Source: an uncultured Bacteroidales bacterium (lineage in GTDB: Bacteria; Bacteroidota; Bacteroidia; Bacteroidales; UBA932). Taken from it: a stretch of 48,993 nucleotides of DNA. Within the stretch, counting starts at the first letter, position 1, and every line of letters begins with the position of its first letter. Shown in pieces: positions 1 to 8,894 of the stretch. The position numbers and the translations under genes are program-made. The DNA lies in assembly GCA_949295645.1 (NCBI GenBank), contig CASFLY010000014.1, positions 1-48,993 of the forward strand, read 5' to 3'. The notes beneath the pieces are model-generated. The model had not been told where the DNA came from. It saw only the letters and a program-made list of their open reading frames with translations, and ran no database searches.

Positions 1-378
1 ACTGAAGACAAGCTCGAAATCCTCCGCAACGCTGACGACATCTTCATCCGCGGCCTGCGCGAATACAGGATAGATGGGGTGCCTTCTGCTTCGGACCCTA
101 CGGTCATGGCCACGAACCTTTATGACTCGATCTGGCAGGCCGGGGCCATGCTGCTTCCTGTCAAGAGCGTAGGCGTGATGGGAGACGAGAGGACATACGA
201 ATACACCATAGCCCTCCGGGCAGTGATTTCCACTGACGGAATGACCGCCGACTGGGTGCACCTGCCGTACGACTTTCTGGCGAAAGTCAGCAACGACATC
301 ATCAACAAGGTGCGCGGGGTGAACCGCGTCGTCTACGACATCAGTTCCAAACCGCCTGCAACCATCGAGTGGGAATAA
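1..378 (+). CDS. guaA: GMP synthase (glutamine-hydrolysing), C-terminal part
   Basis: This is the 3' end of a gene whose start lies before the window; the frame is open from base 1 to the TAA at 376-378. GMP synthase amidates XMP to GMP in the cytoplasm, the last step of de novo guanine nucleotide synthesis. The visible 125 residues match the C-terminal dimerisation domain: the [12 protein letters not shown] segment is followed by a region ending in the family's near-invariant PPATIEWE terminus. No catalytic ATPase motif is in view because those lie upstream. The gene converges on the GH32-like gene. Confidence is high because the terminal motif is diagnostic. Confidence 0.96.
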   Translation, partial: TEDKLEILRNADDIFIRGLREYRIDGVPSASDPTVMATNLYDSIWQAGAMLLPVKSVGVMGDERTYEYTIALRAVISTDGMTADWVHLPYDFLAKVSNDIINKVRGVNRVVYDISSKPPATIEWE

Positions 379-416
379 AAAGACTGAATCCATCCTGACT
401 CCCTGCAACCATCGAG
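355..416. repeat. Imperfect duplication of the guaA 3' end
   Basis: The 15-mer CCTGCAACCATCGAG occurs at 355-369, where it encodes the last residues of GuaA, and again at 402-416, downstream of the stop codon. The following bases are also similar (TGGGAATAAAAAG against GAGGAAAAGGAAA). This looks like a short tandem duplication of the gene end that later drifted. No function is apparent. Confidence 0.6.
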
Positions 417-431
417 GAGGAAAAGGAAAAC

Positions 432-471
432 AAAAAAATGAGTGGCCCGGCTTTCACAAGTCAGGCCACTC
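432..471 (-). terminator. Intrinsic terminator at the end of the PUL operon
   Basis: Read on the minus strand, GAGTGGCC (471-464) pairs with GGCCACTC (447-440). An inner GACTT/AAGCC pairing follows after one mismatch, with loop GTGA. A run of seven T's follows at once (438-432). This is a classic factor-independent terminator for transcripts coming from the GH32-like gene. The plus strand has no T-tract after the stem, so it should not stop guaA efficiently. A second, weaker hairpin (CGGGA 486-490 with TCCCG 497-501) lies between it and the GH32 stop codon. Confidence 0.8.
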
Positions 472-528
472 CCGTTTAAGGGCGGCGGGAAGGATCTCCC
501 GACAGCCCTCGAACCATGCACATGAAAA

Positions 529-2202
529 CTACATTTCCGAAACAGGGGGCTGCTCCGAAGTGTAGTAGATGTTGTCCATCTGCCAGGCATCGAGACTGAC
601 AAGGCGCATAGGGTTGCCTATGGCGCGGACAGACACGCCCGTACTTTCGTCCAGTACGGGATAAGTCCTTATGGCGATGCACTGGCGGTCGTTTACGAAT
701 ACCTCGACGACGCTGCGGTCGATGAAGATGCGCAGCCTGACATTCTCGTCATTGCCGATGAGTACGTCGGCCGTTTCGGTGATACGTGGACGGGCGTCCG
801 CGGAAATGGAGCCGCAGGAATTGTCCAGGGAAATGGCGGATGACACCCAGGTGCTCCAGCTGTCCCGGGAAGTCAGGGTGCGGTCGGGATAACCTCCCTT
901 GAAATAGAACATTATACGGGTATATTCCTCCTTCTGCGGAGAACGCAGCACGTCGATTTCAAAAGCACGGGCGCCGCACAGGTCGATTTCAGCATCGATT
1001 TCCATCGTGTTGCCCTCCACCCCTTCAAGAACGATTTCGCGGTTGGCCGGCATGGCCATGTCCCTGACAGAGACGCACTCCTTCCTGAGCGATTCTATGT
1101 CGCCGTAAGGCTGTATGCACAGGTCGCCGTTGTCATCGAGGGTGAGCAGGCGCGGCAGGGTCATAAGTTCGCTGAACGAATTTCCGCCGATGCGTTTCCC
1201 GCTGGACATATTGAATATGGCCACCACTCCTCCGTTTCCGTCGGGACAGGCCGAAGGGGCATGCACCCCGCCGTTGAGGACGGGTCCATGGTTGAAATTG
1301 CCGCCGCCGGTGACGAAGAACTTGTCCTTTTGAGTATCGTAGTCGCCGATGAGATATTTGCCGGCGCTCTTGTGGCTGAAATGAAGCATTATGTATTTGC
1401 CGTCATCCCCTATCGGGCAGAAATTCGGGCAGGCCCCGTCATCGCCGACAAGTGCATAGTCGTTGTGCTCGACAAACTGGTGCATATACTCCCATTTCTT
1501 CAGGTCCTTCGAGCGGAAAAGCCAGTCGGCAGGCTGCAGTTTGCCTCCGGGGCCAGTAGCCTGTCTTCCTCCGGACAAGGCATAGTAATAGTCCCCGTTG
1601 CGCCAGATACACGGGTCGAACACATCGTAAGGGCGCACTTCTCCCGGTTTCTTGACCGGGACTATCGGATCGGGCATTTTCTCCCAGTTGAGAAGCAGGG
1701 GGTCGGACGATACTGCCACCATGTTGCCGTAGCCGACTCCGTGATATGCAGCCAGCACCCTGTCCGAGTCGACGAAAGTGGTGCCTGAAAAGCACATCCT
1801 CTCCGGATCGGGGTAAATGGCCAATGGAAGGTCGCGCCAGTGTATCATGTCGTCGCTGACCGCATGACCCCAATGCTGGCGCTTGTCCTCAGGCGGGTAT
1901 GCCTGGTAGAACAGATGCCACTTGCCGTTCCAGCGGCACAGCCCGTTCGGGTCGTTCAGCTGCCCTTCCGGGGAAATGAAATGGTATGCAGGCCGGTGCC
2001 TGTCGAGGGAATCGAGACGCCGCCGAGACTCCGCATAGCGTTTCAGCAGAGGGTTCTCTTCCAGCTGTTTCAGCTGCTCGTCCGCGTCCGTGGAGAATGT
2101 CCAGGAGGGAACTTTCGATTTCAAGTCCGACTGTGCACCGGCTTCCGGTACCAGGACAGGAAACAGCATCGCTGCCACTGCCATCAAAAACTTTTTTCTC
2201 AT
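529..2202 (-). CDS. GH32-like glycoside hydrolase, secreted, atypical active site
   Basis: A protein of about 557 residues with a signal peptide (MRKKF start, hydrophobic stretch, EAGAQ cleavage region); upstream in-frame ATGs exist at 2217 and 2244. The fold is that of GH32: an N-terminal five-bladed propeller and a C-terminal beta-sandwich ending in the typical DRSVVEVFVND segment. The nucleophile motif is present (LNDPNG, Asp about 84), and an FDP motif (Asp about 196) replaces the usual RDP. The usual ECP motif carrying the acid/base Glu reads GACP (Ala about 257). GH32 enzymes normally cleave fructosides; the changed residues make the substrate uncertain, and a non-fructan role or non-standard catalysis is possible. 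Last gene of the PUL, 62 bp after a Gfo/Idh/MocA gene and followed by a terminator. Confidence 0.85.
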   Translation of the reverse strand: MRKKFLMAVAAMLFPVLVPEAGAQSDLKSKVPSWTFSTDADEQLKQLEENPLLKRYAESRRRLDSLDRHRPAYHFISPEGQLNDPNGLCRWNGKWHLFYQAYPPEDKRQHWGHAVSDDMIHWRDLPLAIYPDPERMCFSGTTFVDSDRVLAAYHGVGYGNMVAVSSDPLLLNWEKMPDPIVPVKKPGEVRPYDVFDPCIWRNGDYYYALSGGRQATGPGGKLQPADWLFRSKDLKKWEYMHQFVEHNDYALVGDDGACPNFCPIGDDGKYIMLHFSHKSAGKYLIGDYDTQKDKFFVTGGGNFNHGPVLNGGVHAPSACPDGNGGVVAIFNMSSGKRIGGNSFSELMTLPRLLTLDDNGDLCIQPYGDIESLRKECVSVRDMAMPANREIVLEGVEGNTMEIDAEIDLCGARAFEIDVLRSPQKEEYTRIMFYFKGGYPDRTLTSRDSWSTWVSSAISLDNSCGSISADARPRITETADVLIGNDENVRLRIFIDRSVVEVFVNDRQCIAIRTYPVLDESTGVSVRAIGNPMRLVSLDAWQMDNIYYTSEQPPVSEM

Positions 2203-2264
2203 ACTTATCATACTCATAAAGTCTACTAATATCGTCTGCTTCAACGTCGGTTAGACAGACCTTA

Positions 2265-3608
2265 TTATATCTTAGGCTCCCAGCCTTTTTCGTATTTCCG
2301 GCTCCAGAGTCTGTCAGTTTCTGTATCCGAATTTTTGATTTTCCCTGTCAACGGGTCAATTTCAAGCGAATGCCCCACACGCTGTGCGATGTTTCCGTAC
2401 TGCACAAGCTGGGTGGATATGCAGGCGTCTTCAAGCCCGGAATTCAGTTTCGCATTCTTGCGAATGGCATCGAACCAGTTCCTGAAGTGGAAAAGATCAA
2501 GGGCTTCCGAAGGATTCAGCAGGTTGCCGGTTTCGAATTTCAATTCGCTTTTGACATCCTTGATGACACCTCCTTTGAAGTCCAGGATCGTGTACTCGTT
2601 TCCACCGGTCAGCCGTAAGTTGGCATTCTCGCCGTAAAACATCACTCCGAGAGGAAGTCCGTCCACACCGGCAGGATTGCAGCTTCTGCCTTCCCATGAA
2701 CCGGATGCCACGTCTCCGAACTGATAGGTTATAAGTTGTGTGTCAGGCGTCTGCCAGTCATCTTGATAACGATAGCGTCCGCCGATAGACCCTACCGTCG
2801 TAGGATAATCAACTCCGAGGCCCCAACGCATCATATCCACGAAATGGGTACCGTTGTTCAGAGCCTCTCCGGTTCCCCAGTTCCAGAACCAATGCCAGTT
2901 GTAGTGCACGATGTTGTCACGGAACTCCTGTCTTGGTGCCGGGCCCTGCCAGAGATCCCAGTCAAGCCACTCTGGAACGGGGACAGACTTTCCGACGCCA
3001 ATGGACGGACGGTTGTTCACATACCATGCTTTGGCATATCTGACCTTGCCGATATTGCCGGCCTTGATTTCGTCTATACCGGCCTTGACATTCGGCCAGG
3101 AACGTCTCTGATTCCCGACCTGTACGACTGATCCGTATTTCAGGGCGGCGCGGACAAGCATCCCGTTCTCCGCCGGATTGTGGCTCGTCGGCTTCTCCAG
3201 ATAGACATGCTTTCCCGCACGCATTGCCATAATGGCAGCCGGGGCGTGCCAGTGGTCCGGAGTGGCAATGACTACCGCATCAATATCCGGAGCTTCGAGC
3301 AGCTTCCGGATGTCCCGCTCCGCCTTCGGGGTTTTCCCCGTAATCTTTTTGACTGTGTCCTGACATTTGGTTATGGCCCTGCTGTCCACATCGCAGATCC
3401 AGGTTATCTCGCAGTCCTTGAGTTTGGAAAGCCCGGACGCAAGACCGAGACCGCGGGAATTCACCCCTATCATACCAAGACGTATCCGGTCATTCGCCCC
3501 CATTATCGTACCCTTGGGGTCGAATGCCATGGATTTGAACATGTTGCCGAGCAGCAATGTCGCGGCTCCGGCTCCTGCCTCTTTTATAAAGTTCCTTCTC
3601 GAAACCAT
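2265..3608 (-). CDS. Gfo/Idh/MocA oxidoreductase with Tat signal (PUL copy D)
   Basis: A 447-residue NAD(P)-dependent oxidoreductase of the Gfo/Idh/MocA family. A twin-arginine signal is visible at the N-terminus (SRRNFIK, residues 3-9, then a hydrophobic stretch), so it probably folds with its cofactor in the cytoplasm and is exported to the periplasm. The Rossmann region lies at about 42-60 (MIGVNSRG) and the catalytic EKP motif at 138-140. Family members oxidise or reduce hydroxyls of sugars and cyclitols; some act as glycosidases through a transient keto sugar, but I see no feature proving that here. It lies between the alpha/beta hydrolase and GH32-like genes. Exact substrate unknown. 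Confidence 0.9.
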   Translation of the reverse strand: MVSRRNFIKEAGAGAATLLLGNMFKSMAFDPKGTIMGANDRIRLGMIGVNSRGLGLASGLSKLKDCEITWICDVDSRAITKCQDTVKKITGKTPKAERDIRKLLEAPDIDAVVIATPDHWHAPAAIMAMRAGKHVYLEKPTSHNPAENGMLVRAALKYGSVVQVGNQRRSWPNVKAGIDEIKAGNIGKVRYAKAWYVNNRPSIGVGKSVPVPEWLDWDLWQGPAPRQEFRDNIVHYNWHWFWNWGTGEALNNGTHFVDMMRWGLGVDYPTTVGSIGGRYRYQDDWQTPDTQLITYQFGDVASGSWEGRSCNPAGVDGLPLGVMFYGENANLRLTGGNEYTILDFKGGVIKDVKSELKFETGNLLNPSEALDLFHFRNWFDAIRKNAKLNSGLEDACISTQLVQYGNIAQRVGHSLEIDPLTGKIKNSDTETDRLWSRKYEKGWEPKI

Positions 3609-3641
3609 TTCAATCGGATTTTAATAATTAATAATTTCGGT

Positions 3642-3681
3642 TCGACGAATTTATGTTGCTGAAGGCCATGGAATTCGTCGA
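3642..3681. repeat. 10-bp inverted repeat between two PUL genes
   Basis: TCGACGAATT (3642-3651) and AATTCGTCGA (3672-3681) are perfect inverted repeats around a 20-nt spacer, in the 89-bp gap between the alpha/beta hydrolase and Gfo/Idh D genes. In RNA this gives a 10-bp stem without a following U-run, so it is more likely a processing or stability hairpin, or an operator, than a terminator. Confidence 0.5.
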
Positions 3682-3697
3682 CAATAAATACGTTGTT

Positions 3698-4609
3698 TCA
3701 TTTCAAATACTTTTCGAGAAAGTCGTAGCCTTTCTCGAGGGCATATCCCGGAGGCCTGTGTCCCGTGGCATGGTTCAGGAAAAACAGGGTCTTGCAGTCC
3801 CGGGGCATCGCTGCGGACAACGCCTTGCGGCTGTCATCATTGTCAGCCTCGCCGGCTATCAGGAAAAACGGCTTGAATCCCGAATACTCCCACAGATCGG
3901 TATTGCATGCCCCGGCGGCCTTCAGTTCTTCCAGCCTGTCGCCCCAATACCATGGTTTTTCCCAGTTCGTCTGCTCCCAAAGCAGCCCGAAATCGCTTGC
4001 CAGTATCGCCTTTATACGAGGATCCACACACCCGGTATAAAATGCCATCTTGCCTCCTAAAGAATGACCGGCTATGCCTATCCTGTCGTTGTCCACCCTC
4101 GGGTCTGACTCCAGTATGTCGATCAGCAGCCTCGTATCTGCTACCAGTTTGCCGATCCCGCACCATTGGGGCCAATCGGTCAGAAGGGCATCGGCTGCAT
4201 CCTGCCACCGGGAAAAGTCATCCCTCGGCTTTCCGGAGTCCGGACAATAAGTCAGATGATAGGATTCGGCACTGATACAGATGAAGCCGCGCTTTGCCAG
4301 ATGGGCCATCATCTCTATCCCGGCATAGCGCGGCAGAGCCTCGCCTGTGAGAATATCGAAGCCCAGCATGGCATCAGGGAAATAGAATGGGACTACAACT
4401 GCGGGACACGGGCCGTCAGCTGCATCCCGGGGAATCACCATTACCACTCTCTGCCATGTGTCAGGTCCGTTCCGTTGAAGCATGACTTCCGCATCGAAAT
4501 CCTCATAGCTATGCCGCTCCACAAACTTCACCTCGTGAGGAAAGACATACTCCTGCGGTACGGAAAGATACTGGAAAATCAGAGATATTATCAGAATCAG
4601 TTCAGTCAT
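3698..4609 (-). CDS. Alpha/beta hydrolase, dienelactone-hydrolase/acetyl-esterase-like
   Basis: A 303-residue alpha/beta hydrolase. The nucleophile elbow GHSLGG places the catalytic Ser at about 183; an Asp in the AGEADND segment and a His in HATGHRPP near the C-terminus would complete the triad. The N-terminus is hydrophobic (residues 1-16), consistent with export, though the signal is weak. The family includes carbohydrate esterases that remove acetyl or other acyl groups from glycans, which fits a PUL setting, but the substrate is not determined. Its start overlaps the GH20 stop by four bases (ATGA), indicating translational coupling. Confidence 0.8.
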   Translation of the reverse strand: MTELILIISLIFQYLSVPQEYVFPHEVKFVERHSYEDFDAEVMLQRNGPDTWQRVVMVIPRDAADGPCPAVVVPFYFPDAMLGFDILTGEALPRYAGIEMMAHLAKRGFICISAESYHLTYCPDSGKPRDDFSRWQDAADALLTDWPQWCGIGKLVADTRLLIDILESDPRVDNDRIGIAGHSLGGKMAFYTGCVDPRIKAILASDFGLLWEQTNWEKPWYWGDRLEELKAAGACNTDLWEYSGFKPFFLIAGEADNDDSRKALSAAMPRDCKTLFFLNHATGHRPPGYALEKGYDFLEKYLK

Positions 4610-6300
4610 TCCATTTCCTGTTTGAATTTCTCCGGAATCCCGTATTCACCGAAAACTGCCCGACTATAAGGATAGTCCATAATATCATAGGCCTGCATCT
4701 GATGCACCAGTGCTTTCTTGAAACGTTCAAAGTCACGTTTCCCCTTTTCGCACCACTGGATTTCACTCAAGGCATCCATCCTCGGCAGAAGGTTGTAATA
4801 CATGTTCACCCTGTCTGAAATGAATTCGGTCCAGAGATTTGCCTGCACTCCGAGTATCTTGTCCAAATGTTCCGGATCCACTTCCTCTTCAGGCTCGTAA
4901 GAATATGTTTTCTCAATCGGTATAAAGCCCCCGATGCTCAGAGGTTCAAGATCCAGATGTTCGGACTGGTAATAGTCGAAATAGAAATACGGGGCAGGAA
5001 CCATTACCGTTCGGAATCCATCATTTGCCGGCATCCGGCTTCTGCCCGGACGCCAATACATGACTACCGCGTCCTTGGATATGTCCCCTTCGATGATTTC
5101 GTCCCAACCCATGAGAGTCCGTCCATGTTCAGCCAGGAATTTCTGAACTCTGTCTGTCACGTAGCACTGAAGATACTGTTCTTTGGTGAAACGCGAATCG
5201 GAACGCAGGCCCAGCTTCCTGATAAGGCGCTGGCAGTCAGGACAATTCTCCCAGAACTGCTTGCGGCATTCGTCTCCTCCGATATGGATGATTTCCGACG
5301 GGAAAAGTTCCATGATTTCGGTCAGGACATCTTCGATGAATGTAAATGTCGCCTCTTTTCCCGGGCAAAGGGCTTCGTCGGCGATGGCCCAGGTACATCT
5401 CACCTCGTACGGGCCTCCGGTACATCCCATTTCCGGATATGCTGCAAGAGCCGCCACCATGTGTCCAGGCATGTCGATTTCCGGGATGACGGTGATTCCC
5501 AGGCTGTCGGCGTATGCGACGACATCGCGGATTTCATCCTGGGTGTAATACCCGCCGTAAGGAGTATTGTCGTAGATGTTTCCGTTGACCTTGTGCATCG
5601 GGTCATTGTGGTGCCCGACTATGGTCTGCTTCCTGATGCTTCCATATTCAGTGAGTCTCGGGTACTTACGGATTTCGACCCTCCAGCCCTGGTCATCCGT
5701 AAGATGCCAGTGGAAAGTGTTCATCTTGTGCATGGCCATCAGGTCAAGGTAGCGCTTCACTTCATCCGCGCTGAAAAAATGCCGGGCGACATCGAGGTGC
5801 ATGCCACGGTAGTGGTATCTGGGGGCATCCTCGATGGTAAGGCATGGCAGTTTCCACAAGGCGTCACGGACGGTAGTATCTCCATAATATTCCACAGGGA
5901 GCATCTGCCCTATGGTCTGTATTGCATAAAGCACTCCGTGGAAGTCAGCTGCCGTGATTCTGGCAGAACGGGCGGAGATGTCTATCCTGTAGGATTCTCT
6001 GCCCATAGTCGAGTCTGTGCAAAACGAAATGCCGTGTTCCTTAAGTCCGGTGCAGACACGGCTTTTCCTGCCGGTGACCTTTCCGAGCCTTCCGGCGAAT
6101 TTCTCTATGGCAGCCACAGACATGGCATCCATATCTTCGGAAACAGAAATGCCTGCACCGGCTACTTTGAATGTACCATCACCTGCAACAATACTTTGGG
6201 GAGCAGGGATAATATTGTCCGTAACAAAGTTTATATTGTCCTGCGGACCGCAGGACAATATAAACATACCTGAGAGGGCTATGGCCGCTATGTGTTTCAT
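4606..6300 (-). CDS. GH20 beta-N-acetylhexosaminidase, lipoprotein
   Basis: A 564-residue exo-beta-N-acetylhexosaminidase that would release terminal GlcNAc or GalNAc by substrate-assisted catalysis. The start at 6300 (MKHIAA) gives a clean lipoprotein signal with lipobox LSC (Cys about 17); an upstream in-frame ATG at 6324 would overlap the preceding gene. A GH20b-type N-terminal domain (about 30-150) precedes the TIM barrel, and the catalytic Asp-Glu pair lies in HIGGDE (about 343-344). The family suits a PUL that also carries nagA and a nagB-like gene. The lipobox codons form a perfect 37-nt palindrome (6229-6265). The stop overlaps the next gene's start by ATGA. Confidence 0.95.
   Translation of the reverse strand: MKHIAAIALSGMFILSCGPQDNINFVTDNIIPAPQSIVAGDGTFKVAGAGISVSEDMDAMSVAAIEKFAGRLGKVTGRKSRVCTGLKEHGISFCTDSTMGRESYRIDISARSARITAADFHGVLYAIQTIGQMLPVEYYGDTTVRDALWKLPCLTIEDAPRYHYRGMHLDVARHFFSADEVKRYLDLMAMHKMNTFHWHLTDDQGWRVEIRKYPRLTEYGSIRKQTIVGHHNDPMHKVNGNIYDNTPYGGYYTQDEIRDVVAYADSLGITVIPEIDMPGHMVAALAAYPEMGCTGGPYEVRCTWAIADEALCPGKEATFTFIEDVLTEIMELFPSEIIHIGGDECRKQFWENCPDCQRLIRKLGLRSDSRFTKEQYLQCYVTDRVQKFLAEHGRTLMGWDEIIEGDISKDAVVMYWRPGRSRMPANDGFRTVMVPAPYFYFDYYQSEHLDLEPLSIGGFIPIEKTYSYEPEEEVDPEHLDKILGVQANLWTEFISDRVNMYYNLLPRMDALSEIQWCEKGKRDFERFKKALVHQMQAYDIMDYPYSRAVFGEYGIPEKFKQEME
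6229..6265. repeat. Perfect 37-nt palindrome over the GH20 lipobox codons
   Basis: GTTTATATTGTCCTGCGG (6229-6246), one central base, and its exact reverse complement (6248-6265). It covers codons for about residues 12-24 of the GH20 lipoprotein, so both strands can encode the same peptide FILSCGPQDNIN. The transcript could fold into a stem of about 17 bp roughly 35-70 nt after the start codon. Confidence 0.95.
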
Positions 6301-6313
6301 GGCAGGCAACATT

Positions 6314-8857
6314 TTATTCCACAACAGTAAGTGAGACGTCGTCGATGTTCACGAGACATTTCACTGTCTGACCGCTTTCATTCAGGACCGGAACCGGATT
6401 GAAATGTATCGCGCACTTCCCGAAGCTGATACCAGGATTCTCGCTGATGATTTTCGGGAGATCGAAAGTGACCGAGCACTCCACCCAGTTTCCGCTCTTG
6501 TCCAGAGTTATGGTCTCCTCGTATGTAGTATCGGTAGTATTTGTCGCTCCGGTAGAAGACACGATACCGACTCTCATTTCCTCGATATTGTTCAGGTTCG
6601 CCGCAACATTACTTGTACCCCAGACAAGAGCAGGTCTGTTGTACCAGAACGTCAGCTTGTATGTCTTGGTATCATCCAGAGAGAGTGTCTGTGCCAGGGA
6701 GAACAGGTGCTCCATATTATCCTTATGGTCTGCATATTGGGATGTAGCACCGAATGCCGTATATACCACTGCCGATTTGGTACCCGTATGGGCTATCGGG
6801 GTGCCGCCTCCGGTATATTGCAATTCCGTGTCATCAATATACGTGAACCAAAACCACGAATTGTTGCTGCATCTGTGGAACCAGGTCCCGTCAGGAACTG
6901 TAGTACCGGCGGTTGCATCCGGGAAAGTACTCATGGATGTAGTATTGAAGAAACCGGCAAGACGCAAAGGCCGTACAAGCGCATTGGTATGGACTACAGG
7001 AGATACCGAATGCGGGGTAATCTCCTCCTCGAAACCGCCGTTCAGGATTTCTTCCCTGAGTTCTACAGGCGGAAGATCCTCATCGGAAAATTCAGGAATC
7101 TCCGTCCCGATGATCGGCTCGTCAGGGAGGGTCTTGTCTATGACGGCCTTGTGGTTCTCATAGAATGTCTTGGCCGCCTTCATCACGCTGATGTTCTCGC
7201 TGTAGGTCACAGGATCGGAATCCTGGCAGTTGCCGATGAGCACGATACCGTCACACCTCAGATACAGGAACTCCATAGCTTCAAGCAAGATTTCCTCATC
7301 GACAGGCTGATAGGCTTTTGGAAAATCGGCTTTTCTGTGGTTGTACACGGCACCGATGCAGGCATATATCTTCTTCCCGGCAGGAAGTCCGTTGCGGGCC
7401 TCCTCCAGGACTGTCCTGGTGTCGGATTTCCAAAGTTCTATATCATCGTTGACCATCACCACATCAAGGTAGAGAATATCGGCATATTGTCTGAGCACCC
7501 TTGTCGGTTCTACGGCATAGCGCAGCCAGCTGTCCATCCTTGCAAACTCGGTTTCATAACTACCAAGCAGAAGGGCCGTAAGAGCTGTAGGGCCTACTCC
7601 CTTATAGCCGATGGTGGTCACATCGTTCGCCGCGTGGAAGGTTTCGTAAACGCTTTTGAAACGCTCTACCATGGCGGCATTGTTACTACTGCGATCCCCT
7701 ATCCATGTGCTCTGGTTGATGAGAACCGGACGTGTCACACTCTCCCCGACCTTGGTGATACGGCTCAGAACCGGAGGGTTAGGCTCCCCAGGGGCCAGGA
7801 CATCCGGATCCTTCTCTGAAAGATCGGCTTCCTTTACATAGTTTATCGGCTGGAGACCGAATTTCAGAAGGTCATCAGGTGTATTCGTAAAGTTAAGGCA
7901 CTCATAGACATAGAATTCGGAAGGCTCACGGGTGATGTCTCCTGACTGCTCAGAGGTGTCGAGCTTGATATTGGCAGCATGGTTAGAGATGAACTGTTTG
8001 GTAGTGTTGTATATATCCTGCACCCTGCCGTCTGTCCAGGCTACGTCCTCACCGTTTTCGCCTTTGCCATGAGACCAGATCACCACTCCGTCGAGTCGCT
8101 CGTAGCAGGCTTCGAGCATTTTCATCCACACGTCAGTCGTCATGAACTGCTGGTAGTACTCATTGCTCTCGAGGTTGTAGTACTGAGGCCAGAGATATCC
8201 TACGATCTTCTTGTCCGGAAAATTCTCCCTGATATAGTTTACCGTCACGTCCAGATCGGATATGTATTGGTCTATGTCCGGATTCATGGCATAGAGCGAA
8301 GGATACAGCACGTCCGAAACTTCCGCCGCTCCCATGCGTTTCTGGCTGTCGGATTTCCAGCGGGCTATAAGTTCCTCTTCGGTCTTTCCGACCATATTCG
8401 GGTTGTGACGGAGAATGTTCAGATCCGACACAGGAAGTCCGTAATTGCCGACATTACATCCCGGGATAGCCTCCTTGAATCTGTCGAACAGTGTAGTAAA
8501 TCCTGCCTTCATCTCCGCGCCGGACTTGCTCGAATACCAGGCTTCAATGTCTGTACTGATGGTATTGACTCCCGTGGCCTTGGCAAGGTCAATCTGTGTC
8601 TGGATCTTCTCGTCATCCAGTTCACCGTCATCCCCCAATAAGAAAGCCTCGTATATTAATGTAACTGGCGATATCATGTCAGCTTTCAGATCAGGCTTGC
8701 CATCGTACGACATGGCGTCATAGACATAAAACTCTTTCGTTGCACCGGGAGTTTCATCTTCCTCTTCGAGGTATGCTGGCGGTTCGGGTTTTGAACAGGC
8801 CATAGCCGAAACCAACAGGGCCGCCATTAAAATGAATATATTGCTATGATGTCTCAT
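6314..8857 (-). CDS. Hyaluronidase-like lipoprotein with duplicated barrel domain and CBM-like tail
   Basis: An 847-residue lipoprotein (lipobox SAMAC, Cys 21). Residues about 42-292 resemble the GH56 hyaluronidase barrel: an acidic DxE motif after a beta strand (STDIEAWY, Asp103/Glu105), a YPSLY segment like the YPSIY of hyaluronidases, and a late DGVVIW strand. Residues about 314-570 look like a second, degenerate copy (FYVYE for FYVYD, DILYL for DVLYP, CDGIVLIG for LDGVVIWS) in which the DxE is lost. Residues about 604-847 begin LNGGFEE and look like a jelly-roll carbohydrate-binding module. A role as a surface endo-N-acetylhexosaminidase is inferred from motifs and from GH20/nagA neighbours; no family can be assigned firmly. 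A single-domain paralogue lies next to it. Confidence 0.75.
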   Translation of the reverse strand: MRHHSNIFILMAALLVSAMACSKPEPPAYLEEEDETPGATKEFYVYDAMSYDGKPDLKADMISPVTLIYEAFLLGDDGELDDEKIQTQIDLAKATGVNTISTDIEAWYSSKSGAEMKAGFTTLFDRFKEAIPGCNVGNYGLPVSDLNILRHNPNMVGKTEEELIARWKSDSQKRMGAAEVSDVLYPSLYAMNPDIDQYISDLDVTVNYIRENFPDKKIVGYLWPQYYNLESNEYYQQFMTTDVWMKMLEACYERLDGVVIWSHGKGENGEDVAWTDGRVQDIYNTTKQFISNHAANIKLDTSEQSGDITREPSEFYVYECLNFTNTPDDLLKFGLQPINYVKEADLSEKDPDVLAPGEPNPPVLSRITKVGESVTRPVLINQSTWIGDRSSNNAAMVERFKSVYETFHAANDVTTIGYKGVGPTALTALLLGSYETEFARMDSWLRYAVEPTRVLRQYADILYLDVVMVNDDIELWKSDTRTVLEEARNGLPAGKKIYACIGAVYNHRKADFPKAYQPVDEEILLEAMEFLYLRCDGIVLIGNCQDSDPVTYSENISVMKAAKTFYENHKAVIDKTLPDEPIIGTEIPEFSDEDLPPVELREEILNGGFEEEITPHSVSPVVHTNALVRPLRLAGFFNTTSMSTFPDATAGTTVPDGTWFHRCSNNSWFWFTYIDDTELQYTGGGTPIAHTGTKSAVVYTAFGATSQYADHKDNMEHLFSLAQTLSLDDTKTYKLTFWYNRPALVWGTSNVAANLNNIEEMRVGIVSSTGATNTTDTTYEETITLDKSGNWVECSVTFDLPKIISENPGISFGKCAIHFNPVPVLNESGQTVKCLVNIDDVSLTVVE

Positions 8858-8894
8858 AATTGTATTGATTGTTAAAATTCAGTGTCGTCTGTCA

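Noticed and set aside
480-508. Second terminator before the GH32 stop
   Set aside because: The stem (CGGGA/TCCCG, GGGC/GCCC) is weak and no T-tract follows; the hairpin at 440-471 is the better terminator.
4867-6273. 468-codon plus-strand frame opposite GH20
   Set aside because: No recognisable domain. It does contain the peptide encoded by the palindrome, but only because the palindrome reads the same on both strands.
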